Source of the DNA: Apostichopus californicus
Taxonomy: Eukaryota > Echinodermata > Holothuroidea > Aspidochirotida > Stichopodidae
DNA length: 52,266 nt
Assembly: GCA_020650975.1 (NCBI GenBank)
Contig: JAIPMN010001429.1
Span: 1 to 52,266, forward strand
Direction of reading: 5' to 3'
Positions 24,301 through 39,300 of this stretch are shown piece after piece (the first letter of the stretch is position 1; each line of letters begins with the position of its first letter). The position numbers and the translations under genes were made by a program. The notes beneath the pieces were generated by a model that did no database searches, had not been told where the DNA came from, and was given only the letters and a program-made list of their open reading frames with translations.

Positions 24301-27300
24301 TTAGCTAGAAAGTAAACAAATTAATTTAGCTACTGTAGAAAGTAAACAAACTACTTTTTTCCTGTCTCAGTTTATTTATTTATTTTTTTTCAGGTCCTCA
24401 CATCTAGGGAAAATAATGGTAAGTACTTTAAAATAAAGGCTTGATAAATTAAACACTTGCTTGAAAATTGAAATAATAAGTCATATTTTGTTTTTGAATT
24501 AATTTTTCATGATACAGTCATAAATATGTTCCATATCAAACTTTTTCCTAGATACATTTAACTTCAGTGCATATGTATTTAAATATATGTGAAGAATCAC
24601 TGGTGCAGATGTTTAAAAGGCGATCAGTTTGTTGACCGTACAGAATAGACAGGAAATTCAGTGCAAACCCAAAACTTTTAATATCAGTTTGGGTATTTAC
24701 AAATCAAGATACTTTTACCTCTCTCCTAGTCAGGTCAGAGGTCAATGAAGTACACTTAGTACAAACAGAGACAGGTCCGAGAAGAGCACAGTATATTTTT
24801 TGGGTCTTAAATAGACCCTGCCCCTTTAACTCCACCTAGACAAAAGATATTTCTAAGCTTGCTTTGTGCGTAACGATCATATTTAATCAAATGTCTAGAG
24901 AGAATAGTCCTGTTCTGTTCGATGTAATTGGTATTTAATGATCTTCATCGGAAACATTCGAATTCAGAATCTGTCAAAGTAAACCAGCAGGAGAACTCCT
25001 TGAAAGTTTTTAGATACTTGAAGAAAGTTTTCTCAAACAAACTTTTTCCCTATCTCTCAGCAAGGTACGAAGAACCCATGCTGTTTTTATGAGTTTTTTC
25101 CGAGCAATGAGAGACAAATTGCTACATCTGTTTGATCATGTGATTGGGGACGAGATCAAAAACCGAAGCGAAAATGGTGACAGAAAAATAAAACTAACAA
25201 AACATACAAATTTCATTCAGTCAGACTTAATATGGAAAAGTAAAAAAAAAATTCACATCAAAACTTCTCAGCAAAAGAAAATATTCTGCAGTAAAGTGGT
25301 GCACATGTTTCAACGGAACCAGTTTGGGAGGTCGTGTACTTTATGAAATGAATGTAATGTGCCTCTTGAGAATGCTGAACTAATTTTGGACTAAAAAAAA
25401 AAATAATAATACACTTTGGGGATTTTAGCAGCTTTTTATAAGTTCTTTGATGAAGATCACAACAACGCTAGTTTATGTTATTGTCTAAGTTTTATTCACC
25501 AAACTGACCAAAGTGAGGAAATTTATGCAAATTAGATATAAATAAATCCCACTAATTCAGATCTATTAAACGGCAGCCGAGGTTCTTAAACTTTATGTGC
25601 CCTTCAAAAAGTTCTGTATTTGCCCAAAATTAACAAGATTTTCACTGCCTTAAGATTTCATTCAAAATTTCACTGCTCTATAATACCCCTTCTCTGTAAC
25701 TTTTAAAGTAAATATTATGTACTCTTTCCTTTCGCCTACATATTGCCTTTGACTTTAAGGGTCACCAATAGCCCTTCCGATACAGACCGTGGCCATGTCA
25801 CATTGCTGTTTCCAAAAGTTTTTTCCCTTGGAGGATGAAGGGAAAGGGGAGAAGGAGAACGGAAGTAAGACGTGTTCTACCTTCTCAAGTTATTCCCTAA
25901 CTTCAATGCATGTCGAACATCTCTCAGAGAGGCAAAATAGGTACAAATGGCGGTAAAATGTTGTTCTTAAATTTCAACAATTGATGACATTCTCATCACT
26001 GCATTGAAATTTGTGGGACACAAAATTTCCTGGAGATTAAACGTTTAAGAACTTTTAACCACAGAAGCAACGAAATGACTGTAACCACATAGATCTCTTA
26101 CTTTAAGAAGGGTATCCAATTGGGGAGACAGGTAAGCGAGGAACGAAGTAAATATTACATATCTCGGTCAAAGTCACAGAGAGTTATATACAACCCAAGT
26201 AAACAGTAGCGTTATAGATTTTTCAACCTGGTATATATGTCCTGAATAACCTTTCAAAGTGCTTAGATACATGTTTAACCATGGAAGTAATATCCTCTTC
26301 ATCCCCCTACGGTTTTAATAACACCATCGTCATCCATTCCATCTCCGGTAGGGAGAGCTATATTAAGATGGATCACATACGTATGTCAGTTATTTACCTT
26401 ATAGTACATATCATCATCATCATCATCATCACTTGAGTCAATATAATCTAGTCGCTCTCCATCTCTGAGGGGAATAAAGACAGCCATCTTCATCACCTCA
26501 GGTGTTATTGCTTCTAACTATGATGTACTAGAGACAGGAGATTCATCTTATCAAGCAGTGGTCATATAGAGACAGATCTATTATTATTAAACAGTCCTGT
26601 ACAGTAGAGCTCTATATAGATGATTAAAGCATCAAAACCACTCAGAATACATCTAGAGGATAGAACTCCTGTTGTTCATAATGCTGTGTTTAGACAGGAA
26701 GCCTTGGGAAGGTTCTAACTTGAAATAAACTCCCGACATATTTCTATATATTGCATGTTATAGCACTGTTTTAAATGAATCACAGGTGAACAAGTTAAGT
26801 TCCAATCCTTTTTACTTACATTAAAATGCAAAAAAGTTGATCTTAAATGGTATTCTTTTACTTACTGAAAATAAGATACTAGTGGTGAAAATATCTGATT
26901 CACAAATTTTAGTCTGTTTCAAACTGCAGCCACTATTTCCACATTTCCCCTCCCAGAAAATTGGGATACATTTACCAGTACTACTCATATATCAACTTAT
27001 TGCATAGGAATGCGGTTTGGAGTGGCAGCAATTTACATATATAAGAACAATAACAAGTAAAATGTTACAACAATGCAACGTATTAACTTAATCTAGAACG
27101 TGTAGTATTAGAATGCTATGGGGAGACAGGTATTAAAGTAAGAAAAATATGACACACTCATTGTGAACTTGACTAACTTTTGCTAAAATGACATGTACCC
27201 CTGACCACCAGTCACTAACCAATTTCCTTTTTATTCTACCCTCAAAGAGTGAGGAGGGTCTATAAATGACCAGTTGCTATGGGGGTGTACTTTGCTAAAA

Positions 27301-30300
27301 AGTTAATCAGCTCAGTACAGACACGGTACAGTGAAACTGTCTTGAGCAGACAAATAGGAGAGAAGGCAAAGTAAACCAAGATAGGGAATTCATTCACATA
27401 ATTTTTCAAATTTGAAATCATAAATTGAAATCGGTACCCTTAGTACAGTGAATATTATAGTAACAGGCAAACTTTTCCTGGTGTTAACCGAAAACCTGCA
27501 TCCTTAAGAAATTTGGTCTCCAACAAATCACCCAACCTTCAAGTTTACTAAATTTCAGAATGATCACATTCAATATCAGGTTTAAATGATCACACTGAAT
27601 TATCTAGCACCTATAAATGAATATAAGGTTAAAATCTGCATACATGGCTATTTAGCTACTTAAGAATGAACATCAGGACAAACCTAATTGATGAAATCAT
27701 GGTTGAACACTTTAATTGGGCATAACACATGACTACTACTGCTGGTACATAAATAGTACTTGATCTAACTATAGCCACTAAACAACAATCTGTACAAAAT
27801 AGAAGAACTTGCTGATGTCCAAACTTTTCTGAGAAATTCCCATCGATCTGACAGGCAAGGCGTGAATCTTCGAATCTTCTTCCAGACCTAACACACACTT
27901 TAAGTAAGAGGAGGCGGACCTATGCTCAACAGTAAAGCAAACAAAAGTTTTCCACAATAATTGGAGCATGTCCAGTACAGTAGGGGTACACAAACTGTGT
28001 CCCAAAATCCTGGCACTAATAATACTGATCCGTAAGTATAACAAAATGATCCATCACTGGGAGAATATTCCTTCTGCTATGAACAATTTAAACACGCACA
28101 AGCAGTTTTAAAGCAGTCGTATGAAGATACATGTAGAAGTTAAACACAGTCAGAGCTGAGACTACTGTAAATATTATCAAATGTAGCGCCAGTTTGCTGC
28201 TGTCTAATTCCTTTTCTCTACAATTTTGTTTTTCCAATTTTTTCCACACTTTTTCCCTTTTTTTCTTCTTACTCTTGGCTGATGCCGGGATGTCCTCTGA
28301 GAAATAAATAGCAATATGGAATGAAATGCAAAGACCCTCTGGCAAGAAAAGACAGGGTCTTATCATCGGAGAAAGCAGGTTGCCACAGCAGTTTTCCTCC
28401 TCTCTGGAGAAATAATGCTATTTTTGCCCTCGGGTGAAACAACGTGTCTTGACGATGGTAGGCATGTAACACTTCACATCTACCCGCCACGGAGATGAAA
28501 ATTTGGAAATGAATGTTGAGAGGATGATGGGAGTCGGTGAGGAGACGAACCAGTTTCCGAGAGCTCGGATAGAGTTGCAGGCAACATGGGTGGGGTTTTG
28601 ATATGATTTGAGGACGAAGAGAATTACCTCTATTTTGACAGATCAAAAGCAGGCGAAAGCATCTTCCAGAAATTCAATTTGGCTTCCTAATTCCTCGGTA
28701 ATGTCCGTAAGTGGTCTGGGCTATGTGAAGGGCATCACAAGTGACATGTTTTGAGAGTCGTACAGAGATAGCCTTCTATTGAAATGGACAATTGGTAACA
28801 TGGCAAAAAAAAGTTTCATATCAAATATGTTTCCAAGTCTTTAACCTCTTTTTATTTACCTCTCTCAAGTTAATATTTTGAGTTAAGTGAACCAAACCGG
28901 GGTACCTTAACCACTATGTCTGTGTGGTTGGTGGGGTGGGGGGAGGTGTGGCTTTGAAAAGAAGATGGATGAACATATCTCCACATTCTCCCCACCGCCC
29001 TAATTTCTTCAAAAGTGAAGCAAAGTGCCGATTCAAGTTAATCTTAGGTAGATTAGTGCCTTAAATCTTCAAATTTGCTTGGAAAAGTGTTTAATAAAAT
29101 GACTCTTTTCTTGTTTACCTTTTTTTTCTTGTCATAACCTTTAAAGCACATAGAGCAATTTCTTGTGGATTCTGTGCCATATGAGAATTATAACTATTAT
29201 TATTGTTATTTTATCTTTCCTAGTCACTTTCTGCTATTGGTCCTATTATTTTTAAATTGAAAAGAAAATTTTATAAAAATACTATTTTTATGTTATTTAA
29301 TTTCTGTTGTGGCCACTAACGCAATTAACCAACAATTGTCCTGATGCATTTCCAGCACATTTGGTTGAATTTAACAAGTTACTTCCATATAGCCAACTAA
29401 CACAACTAGCTATTACCATAGAACAGGGTGATGGTCCTACTTCTTCAGGGAGGGGACTGCTATACTCCAGGGAGTAAAATTGTCATTGGACCAAATACAG
29501 GATACATAGCCCCTCCCAAACAAAGATAGCTATACTGTGCCCCATTGAAAAAAAGCTTTCATTAGATCCAATATCCTGCCTTCAAAGCAGCACTCAGGTA
29601 AAGCAATAGCAGGTTGTAAACACAAACAGAAAGGTATGCTTTGATCAGGAAGGTGCTAATTGTCCAAGAAGCATTTCGCCCTTTTGATATCTAATTGTAT
29701 GCAAGAGCTTAAAATAGCAACAAACAAATAATTCATTATAAATCCAGGCAGTGTGTCTACATGGGGAAGCAATAAACTATTACCATCCATTGTAAGGTAA
29801 ACAAACTGCTCCTTGGTTAAAAGTTGCTATAAAGTTTATTATCAGCAGTGATTTAGAGACACAACAACCCGAACCTAGGCCGAAACCTCAAAATCTTCCT
29901 TTAAGCTTTTGATCACCACTTGAGTCAAACAATAAGACCAACTTGTAATTATCTATTGAAGACCAGAAGAAAATCTGTACACAAGTAAACAAACCAATTT
30001 CCTGTGTACAAACAAGAGCCAGCAAGAAATCAACTTCCTTTTAAACCCCAGGATTATCAGCAAAAGCCTTTGATACCAATAGATCATTACAATATTTGAA
30101 TCTTCACAACAAGAACTGGGCCAGATCACTGTAAGGAATAGCCACTCCTGGAGTGAGTTCAAAGGTCATCAGCACTATTATAGACCCATCAATTTCAGTA
30201 CAATCGTATTGCCCTTTCAGTCTTTCCTGTGGCTATGTAGACCCTTCAATATTATTCAGATATACTGAGCACAGAAACATTAGACAAATCTATGTTCCAC

Positions 30301-33300
30301 TTACAATAAAAAATCTTTGAGGGTGAGAACATTAACTTTAAAAAATATTACCGAACATGTTTCATCTTTGTAATATATTTGGTGGCAAGTTCGATGACAG
30401 ATAAACCAACATCAGTACAGCCCTGAGATATGCTAGAGAGATACAAAATGGTTACTCAAGTTGAAATATCAACCATGAACATAACTGCCAATCTAAAAGA
30501 AATTTTCCTTCCTAAGATCTATCTTACTGTTTACATATATAAACATGGTGCAGTGTCTAGAAATGAAGTAGAGGGCAACCCTAGGAAATACTTCACAAAC
30601 AGTTTTCAGGAATTTCTAGCAGGTGAAATGTTTGAAAGCAACCGTGATGACCTTTAAAAGTAAGCACAAATCCTGCGACTTATTGCAGGAAGTAAAATGA
30701 TCTACATGTCTTTCTGAAATTTACCCAATAGAACACTGCAGGAGTCAGATCCAACTTACTATTCTGTAAACCTTCAAGATCATGTAAGCTTAAAGTAGCT
30801 GATTTGATAGTTTACTTAAATGACAGAACCTTTATAAACCTTTCACTCTTCATTTAGTTGGTCAGTAATTTTGTCATCTGTCCATCTGTGTAGTTTTAAC
30901 ATGTACTTAATCTGTTTTCACTTTTCTTTTACATAAATTTGAAGAAGACCATGTTATCATGGTAGGGCCTTTCCTCTTATACATTCACCTGAGTAGGCTT
31001 CTTGCACTAGACAAGTGGTTTGTTTATCTTTTTTTTTTCTCCAACTTTTTTGTTAAGATACAATCCAGTCACTATGGTGTAATGCTTCATAGACTACCCT
31101 TAAAGAGTTAAGCATGTTTTTTTCACCTTTTCTTAACATTCTGTGCAAATGCATCCATCTAATCTTGGGTGAACATTTAGAAAGAATTTAAATTATGCAA
31201 TCAAAAAGTAATTGCTATCGCCTGGTATTGAGCATTGGTTAGAAATGTGTGTGTTTGTTTTCTAATTGTCAAGAAGGCATTTGTTGCAACTGTGCAAATT
31301 TTTGCCTAAGGTTTCTAAAAATATTGCTAAACAATTTTTTAGTGTGTATCCAATAGTAAAGCAACTCTTACTCCCAAAAGTGCAATTATCACTTAATACC
31401 ATCTAATGAAGATAATACATGTATGCTCTCTCAATTCTACTTTGTAGATAGGGTAAATTAGGTAGTGTTAGATCTGCTGTGAAAATGATGTCAGCCTAGG
31501 CTTAATATATAAGCTGTTGACATTCCTGACAGAAGTCATCATGATGTTGGAAACATGGTCACATGCAAACATTATCAAGATTATTGAAATACGATGTGAT
31601 ATATCCAGGCATTAATAAAGTATAGTTTCCATTTGTGCTCATGTTCATTTACGTGATGTGGGACGATGCATTTGTGGACATGGCAAATCGCTTTAAGGCC
31701 AAAACTGTAGTCAAAAAGTCTTGCCTGCTCAAATCATCCTATAATTTTAATATAGCTAATGACTTTTGCAGCCAGTAGGGGTGTGTGTCATGTTTACCCA
31801 AAGAATACCAACAAAAATTGTCATCCAAATGGCTGTAGGAATCTTACGATGAATTAGCAGAGCTCAAAGTCATATCAAGTAATAGAAACTCTCTGGCATG
31901 GTTCTTGCTGCAGTCTTTCCCAATTCAAAATCCATCATGACCAGTGTTCACTGATGCACACAGTGTTACAGCATTTCTCCAGGGTAAATGCAAACTATCG
32001 GGTTTAACAAACTCCTATGAAAATTAACCCACAGAGTCACAAAGATATATACGATATATCGTTGCTACATTCCATCAACTAGTTTATGATACTTGACATG
32101 GCTACTTTCAATTTCAAATTTTCTACTTGTTATGCAAAATAGCAATTGAGAGATGAAATTTTGGATCCATGTTACAATATATGAATAATGGCATAAATGC
32201 ATGCAAGTTATATTGTGTTTGCTATAGGATTCATTCATGTGAACAGGTAACATAGACTTAAGTTCTAATGAAATAATAATGATTATTTTGTACATTTTCA
32301 TGTAATTTCTCCTCTTGACAATATCCGCCCAGCATTATTTGTGTTTTTTAAGTTTGTATCTGTACACAACATATACTATTTGCCACACTGTAACTGAAAC
32401 AGGAGGGAGATTATAAGTAATATTTTGAAATATTGGAACCAAAATGTATTATAGACAAAATCTTACATATTTGGTTATGTTAAAATTTAGAATCCAAATA
32501 GGCCCCATCCCATCCTAACAAAGTTTATGATAAAACTATTTCATATAGAAATTAAGCTTTCAAAGTTACTGAAAACTTATTTGTCTATGTTAAAGACTAA
32601 ATGTTTTTTTTCTTTTCTGGTTTGCTTTTTCAAAATCTGTCAGAAGACAGAGCTATTTCAAATATCAGAAGATAGTTTATCTGACCAAACTGTACACAAT
32701 AGAAAATGGTAAATACAAAACAACCTACTAATACTATTCAACAATTTGTAAATACACCCCACATATAAGTAAGTAATTTTCAGATATTGATAAGAAAGCT
32801 TTCGTATATATCCAAATTGTTTCATATGCAAATTTCAAAAACTAAATTATGAATATTCACTATTTTTAACTCAATTCAGATATATTTAATAAGAAGACAC
32901 AGCTAACATTTGGCAGTTTGTACCTTTAGAAAGGCTCTTTTGCACTCTCATCTTGTCCAAACCTTATATGATAGCCTACCAAATATAATTTTACATCACT
33001 CACTCCCTTGCTTGGTAGATCTTGACCAAAAACTACTTTTTGTCCAGTAGTTCCCTTTGTACCTATTCTTTCCTTTTCTTTGTTGTAATTATTAAAATTT
33101 CACCGTTTCTTAACTTTCCTTTCAATTTTCTGGGGACAAAAAGCTCATTTACCATTCTAAGGACATAATGAAAATCAAATAAAGCATCCTTTTTACTACT
33201 GGAGAAAATACTGTAACAAAGCTGCATTTTATGAGAGAGGTGTACTGTCATATCTGACATCACCTGTTCAAATATTTGAGATGTGGTCATTTTAATTAAT

Positions 33301-36300
33301 TAGTACAGTTTGACCATTGAAAGACTGCTGTACATACAATTTGACCCTTCATATTAAATTAATTACTCCACTTGATATAAAAGCTGAGGCTTTGGAAAAA
33401 CTTAGGGTGTACCAACGGTAACTGTGAAATCTATCACTCGAAAAGTGACTTTCACCAAGTATGTAAACACTGCACTAATACATGCTACCTTGATATTATT
33501 AATCAGGATTTTTTTTCTCTCTCCCTCTCTCTCTACTTTCTCTCTTTGTATTTTACAATCTTCTATTCTTTTCTTTATTCAGAATGCAAAAAATAGTTTC
33601 ACAGTTTAATAGGAACCCCACCCAATAACAAGTACATGGTTTGCAAATCCAAATTTAGATATTTACAAGAGATTTACTTACCTGTCTGTACAAAACTATA
33701 CTGCACAACATGCACCCACAACCTGAGTCTAAGTGTGAATAGAAAGTAAAAACCACATGACAAAAAAAAACAGGAGGCTAAAGAGAAGTACTCTGCTAGG
33801 TCACTAGAATTCCCCAAATTTGATTCTTTATGAATGACCCAGCTGACCTGTCTCTTCACAACAATGACCAGAGGACAATTGAATACTAAATACATATAAA
33901 GACACTTTAATTGGTAGGATGCGTGGGGGGGGGGGAGGGGTAGATAGTAGATAGGAAGTGACGGGTCAGTGTAGAGAAATCAGTGTTAAATAGGTTACCA
34001 AATTGCTCATGTCTATAGTGATACAAGTGTGCAGTAGTTGTGTGGGGACAGGTAGGTGAGTAGGAAAGTAAACTTGTCCTTATTTGATACTAACAAGTTC
34101 TATTTTTTCACATGCAGACTACCAAATGATTTTGTCTTAAAGTTGCAAGAATGACAAGCACACAAATGCCAAAGCATCAACAAAGTTTGTAGAGCTCTAC
34201 ATTACAATACAGTAGCTTTATCCAGATCAACATTTCAGGGGAATGCATTCAAGAAACTATCACACTCACTGGTTTAGGACCTGATATAAACTTACTATAC
34301 ATATCTATACAGCATTAACCTGTCTCCCCGGTACAACTTCACTACTACAGACTAAGCAAATCCAGCATACTGGTAACCTTTTGTTATAGCCGCCTACTGA
34401 CTGTACCCACTTTTAATAGAATCATTCTGCTTTAACCTCACCTACTTTCATTGCCTTTGTAATTTTACATTCATGAGATGGATTTTATATATATAATGTT
34501 TTTGTGAACACATTTAACAAGTTGATGTTATCGAAAAGTTGAACACACAAGTTTGTAATCTTGATATATTAATAAACATAAAGGAGCTATTCAAACATAA
34601 CTCAGTGACTCCAAAAAAAAGAGATATATATTTAAAAACTAACTTACTCTCTTCGACAACATTATGGCTTTAATAAATTTATTGCTTTGATGTCACTTTC
34701 ATGTTGTAATTTCAACTTATCTCAAAATTTATCTCTTATAATGCTCTACAATCAAATTTTGCTTTTATTAGTAGTTTTTGTCTCAAATAATAAAAGTGTA
34801 TTGTTCCAGGCCATCTCCATAATTTGCATGATATAACAGTTGAAATGTAATGGCAGAGCAAAAAAGCCAAATTTCAAGATTTCCAACTGTATAAAAGTAA
34901 CATGGAATGTGATACTGATAAAGAAACTTGGCAATATTCTCACAAGTTAAAGAGGTAAATAGCTAAATATCCTTATTTTTAAATTATGAGGTAATTCAAT
35001 ATAAATAGGCAAGCAAATCCCTCAATTAAATTTTTAAAGTAGGTTAATTGGGGTTTCAACACTAATATGTTACCAACTTTTGTGGGCTATGTGTTATGTG
35101 TAGATTAGAGTGCAGATATGTGGAATGTATCTACAGATATGAAGATATGTAGAATGTAGACAGGTACAAGTAGAATTTAAGTAAGACTTAATTAATGGTA
35201 CCTTGTGAATGTGAACATATTCATATGGAATCAGTCATTTTATTTACATAATGTACACATGGTTCTTTTGTACTTCATATTTGTTCATAAAGTATACAGT
35301 TCATCCAAGTGTTACTACTATTGACATGAGTTTGCTTACATGGTATTCAGACTTTGACCTCTGTTGATGTCAAATAGCCTTTGACCTACACATAAAACAA
35401 TAGGGTTCTTGTACTTAATAAGGAGTATAAACATGTCAGTTCATGCAGAGTTCATATTCTGAGTGATCCTGCCAGACATCATATAGGTACATGCCATCAC
35501 CATCACGTAGATTCCTTTTGCCTTTGACAAGGAACGAGAGGAAAAGCTGGCAACAAAACCAAACTTACAGAAACGATTGTTCACAATATCTAAGTACTAT
35601 ACACATGTATACATGCAAGTATCAGATCTCTTTCATGAAAACAGATATTTTACTGTACACGATAACTTATTTAAAATATATCATATTTTGCACAACTATT
35701 GCTATCATACACTATCGACACAAGGATTGCAAAAATATGAACACAATTTGACGCCGTCGTGAACAAATTTTTCATATTTTTGTCGATTTCTATTTTCACT
35801 TTCGCAAAATTTTTGCAAAATTACTTTTGGGAAATTAATCTGGGCAGATTATCTCTCCTCGTCATGATCATCGTCACCGTCATCCTCCGCCTCATCAGAG
35901 AACTTCATCTGCACAACAGTTTTGCCAACAGCGATTTGGAAATGAGAACTGTCTCTATCAACTGTCAGCACGATCATTTCACACTAACGTGAGGAAACAG
36001 CACGAAATGTAGCTCGTTTCCTTTTTAAGCGTTAAGATAGATCTGCCAAATACCCTCTGGCAACGTGGGAGGCTACTTCGTCAAATATTCATGTCTTTAC
36101 ACCTGACTCATCCCCAAAAATCCATCACAAAACTTGCAAAATAACATCACTGCATACGGTAAAGAAGAAGGAAATAAAATGTATGCATCATTTATATCAA
36201 TAATGCATTCTTCTGATAGAGAACAATGAGAACCTATGTACATATAATGATCCTGACCTATATTAAGGATCAGAAATTTTGACTTAAATCTCGTGTGAAA

Positions 36301-39300
36301 CTCTGCCAAAGCCAGGAAGATGCAATTCGTCATTATTGACGATTCGAGATGGAGAAGGGAAGCAGATGAAGTAGCGATCCTTGCCACGGGGCTAAGAGGT
36401 ACAGGAATGAGGAGAGGAATGAGAACGGCCAAATAGATTATGAATCATAAAATTCAAAATGACATGATTGGGTACGGTTTTTACATAGATGGGAATGACT
36501 CTGAGAAGTAAAATTTCAATTTAAATACTGTTTTCTTTTAGGTAGGTTATAACTTTGTGTTTCTTTGACCATCGTATTTTTTATGCAAGCGTTATTGGAT
36601 AGCCCCCTCATTCCAACTTCAACAGTGTCTGTGTGGTCACTGGTTACAGTCAATGTTCGGCTGTTTCCTACTAATAGACAACCATGTATAATCCATATAG
36701 AAACATTTGTGTCCCCAAAATTAAATTTACAGTTTATTATATTACATAGTTTCATCTGAAAATAGATCTGGCTAATTTCATCATTCCATCTATTTACAGA
36801 TAACGCTGCGTGAGATTTCCGTTTTCGTCAAAAGCTTTTGAAGATCTTTTTTTTTTATTTCTATAATTACACGTTCATGTATGTCACTACCAGACCTACT
36901 AGTGACACAGCTCACAATATTTGTATACCACATGTGTCACAGCTGTGCGTACCCTGCATAGGGTACTATAATTGTCCCTCTTCTGTGGCAGTATGAACAA
37001 TTCAAAGACACATCCGGTATGACTCTAAGTTCAGTTTCCACAGTAAAGTTATGCAGGATCATTAATTACCTATATGTACAGACATAGATTACATTGGCAA
37101 AAACAAAAGTGGATATTCATCCAATGTTGTCCCTCCCGCATGTAGTTACGGCAGAACTCAATTTCCAAAATCACGCCAAGAATGCTTAAACATTGACAGT
37201 ACCAACACAGCAGTCTGTATTTTAATAGATATAAAATTTGAAAAATATGAGACAAATTTTGATCACATAAATGTGAAGAAATTTCAGTATCAAGAGTCTT
37301 CTTTCCTAAGGTTTCTCTAAGATTTATTTCCTAAGTTTTTTCAAAAATTGAGAAATTGTGCAGCTCTTTACCCACATTACATTTAAAGAACATACACACA
37401 TTACAAGGGGGATGACACCGGCAAACATTTTATGTTGGCAAGTACCTGTAATGGAACCCTATAATTAGTTAATATCTAGTTGGGAGCTTCCCACAATATG
37501 TCATATTTGACATGTTTAGATGGAAAAGCAGTTTTAAATTGATGATTAATACAGGCCCTGACAGCTTTTAAGGATGGTAAAGTTACAAACTTGCTTGCCA
37601 TATTATACCTTTTCTCCTAAATTTGCAATATATTATTCATATGGTATAATGTAATTCATGAAAAACATGAACTGATATATATGTTAAGTCATGAAACATA
37701 TGATGAAGGCCAACATGATGCAAGCAAGATAACATTCAGTATATATGTAGTTAACAGAATTGCCCCTCAATGTGTTTCAAAATTGGTGGCACCATTCCAA
37801 AATGTTCTTCAGAACTTTTCATAGATAACAATATTGTATAGTTCTATATCTGAAAAAGACTTTGTAATTGAGGGCGCTATTCTTATATGTCTTTAGCTAG
37901 AAACAGAAGTATTTCTACCAATCACAAATCATCACAGAAACATAAACATAGTTTAATGTTGGAATAGAATTTATTTCCATATCAAGAGGCTCATTATCCC
38001 TCATGAGAAAATATTTAATAAAAAACAAGTGCATGATCATGACTTTTAATTTTCATTTATTAAAATAATTTTTCTGATGACAAATAACATGAGACTTATA
38101 GTGAAAGGAAACATTCCACATTACTAGTTGAAACCCCCCCCCCCCCATCTCAGTAACATGCCCCTAAGTCAAGGTATGGTTGATTCTATTTTGATTGGCT
38201 AAACCTTCAATTAGTCTAGGCAGCAAGTTGGATCACAATATAGAGGTCTGTGATGTCATCTGCACTTCAAAAGCTTTACTTAGGCTATGATTTAATGTTC
38301 TTGTTGATTTTATCCTTGACAAATGATACAAACTTGGAATGTTTGCTTAACTGTCAAAGTTCTCTGACCTTAGAAATTCATAGATATGCATCATGTTTGT
38401 CAAAATATTTTATTTCCTCTACAGGTGGATAATTGATAAAAAAGAAAAACAAAGACATTTTCAGCTGAAGTGCCCTGATGACATAAATATGCTATGAGGA
38501 TGTGGTTTTTCGTCTGAAGATTCAGAAAATCTCCAGCAGCTTTGCTAAGCAATCAACTTAAGCCAGCCACAAGAAAATCCTTACAAGAATAAGTTTGAAC
38601 AATACTGAAACTTTACTGATGAGGGCGCTATTGTTAAATCCATATTCCATTCAACATTCATGAGAGAGACTTGAAGATCTAATATTAAAACAGGAAAGGC
38701 ACAGGGGAGAGGGGAAGAAGTATACTCCCTTGGCTGGGAAGACTGGATGGGGAAAGGGAGAATCTTGTCAGAAACATTCACAAAAAGGATACACTTTACT
38801 TTAATTTTTGTGGCTTAGATATTGTTTCTGTTAAAATTGGGGCAATTGAGGAAATTTCAGAACTCTTTACATCTTTGGACACCATCATATGAAAACCTTC
38901 ATGTTAAATGAAACCGTTCAGATTAAGTGACCAACACTTTGGGTTCTCTTAAACAAACCTTCTACGTAGTCCAGATACAAAATGGCCTTTGGCTATATTC
39001 AGACAATTTCCTATATTTTGTATCATAATCATCCCAAATGATAGAACATTTAAGAGAAATGAAGAAATAAAATTATAGGAGAAACAACTTTTTTGGAGAA
39101 AAGCTAAAAGAAATCTAAAATATGGCTTTATTTCCCAAATTTCTTTGATAAACAAAAACCACCAAAGTCCTAAAAAGGGCTAAGAAATTATATCGTTCCA
39201 TATTTGAGATATCACAGTGTTGAATGTTTCTTCACACACAATACTTAAGACTTTGAAAGTACAAATGTAACATAATCAGGCCATATAATGCTTGTATCTT

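Noticed and set aside
26400-26430. ATC trinucleotide run as a CRISPR-like or regulatory repeat
   Set aside because: It is a simple microsatellite with no spacer structure.
28269-28646. 125-codon minus-strand ORF
   Set aside because: It reads through the acceptor of the candidate anchored exon in another frame, and its peptide has no recognisable features.
30430-30657. 75-codon plus-strand ORF
   Set aside because: It looks mildly protein-like but has no splice context, domain or recognisable family.
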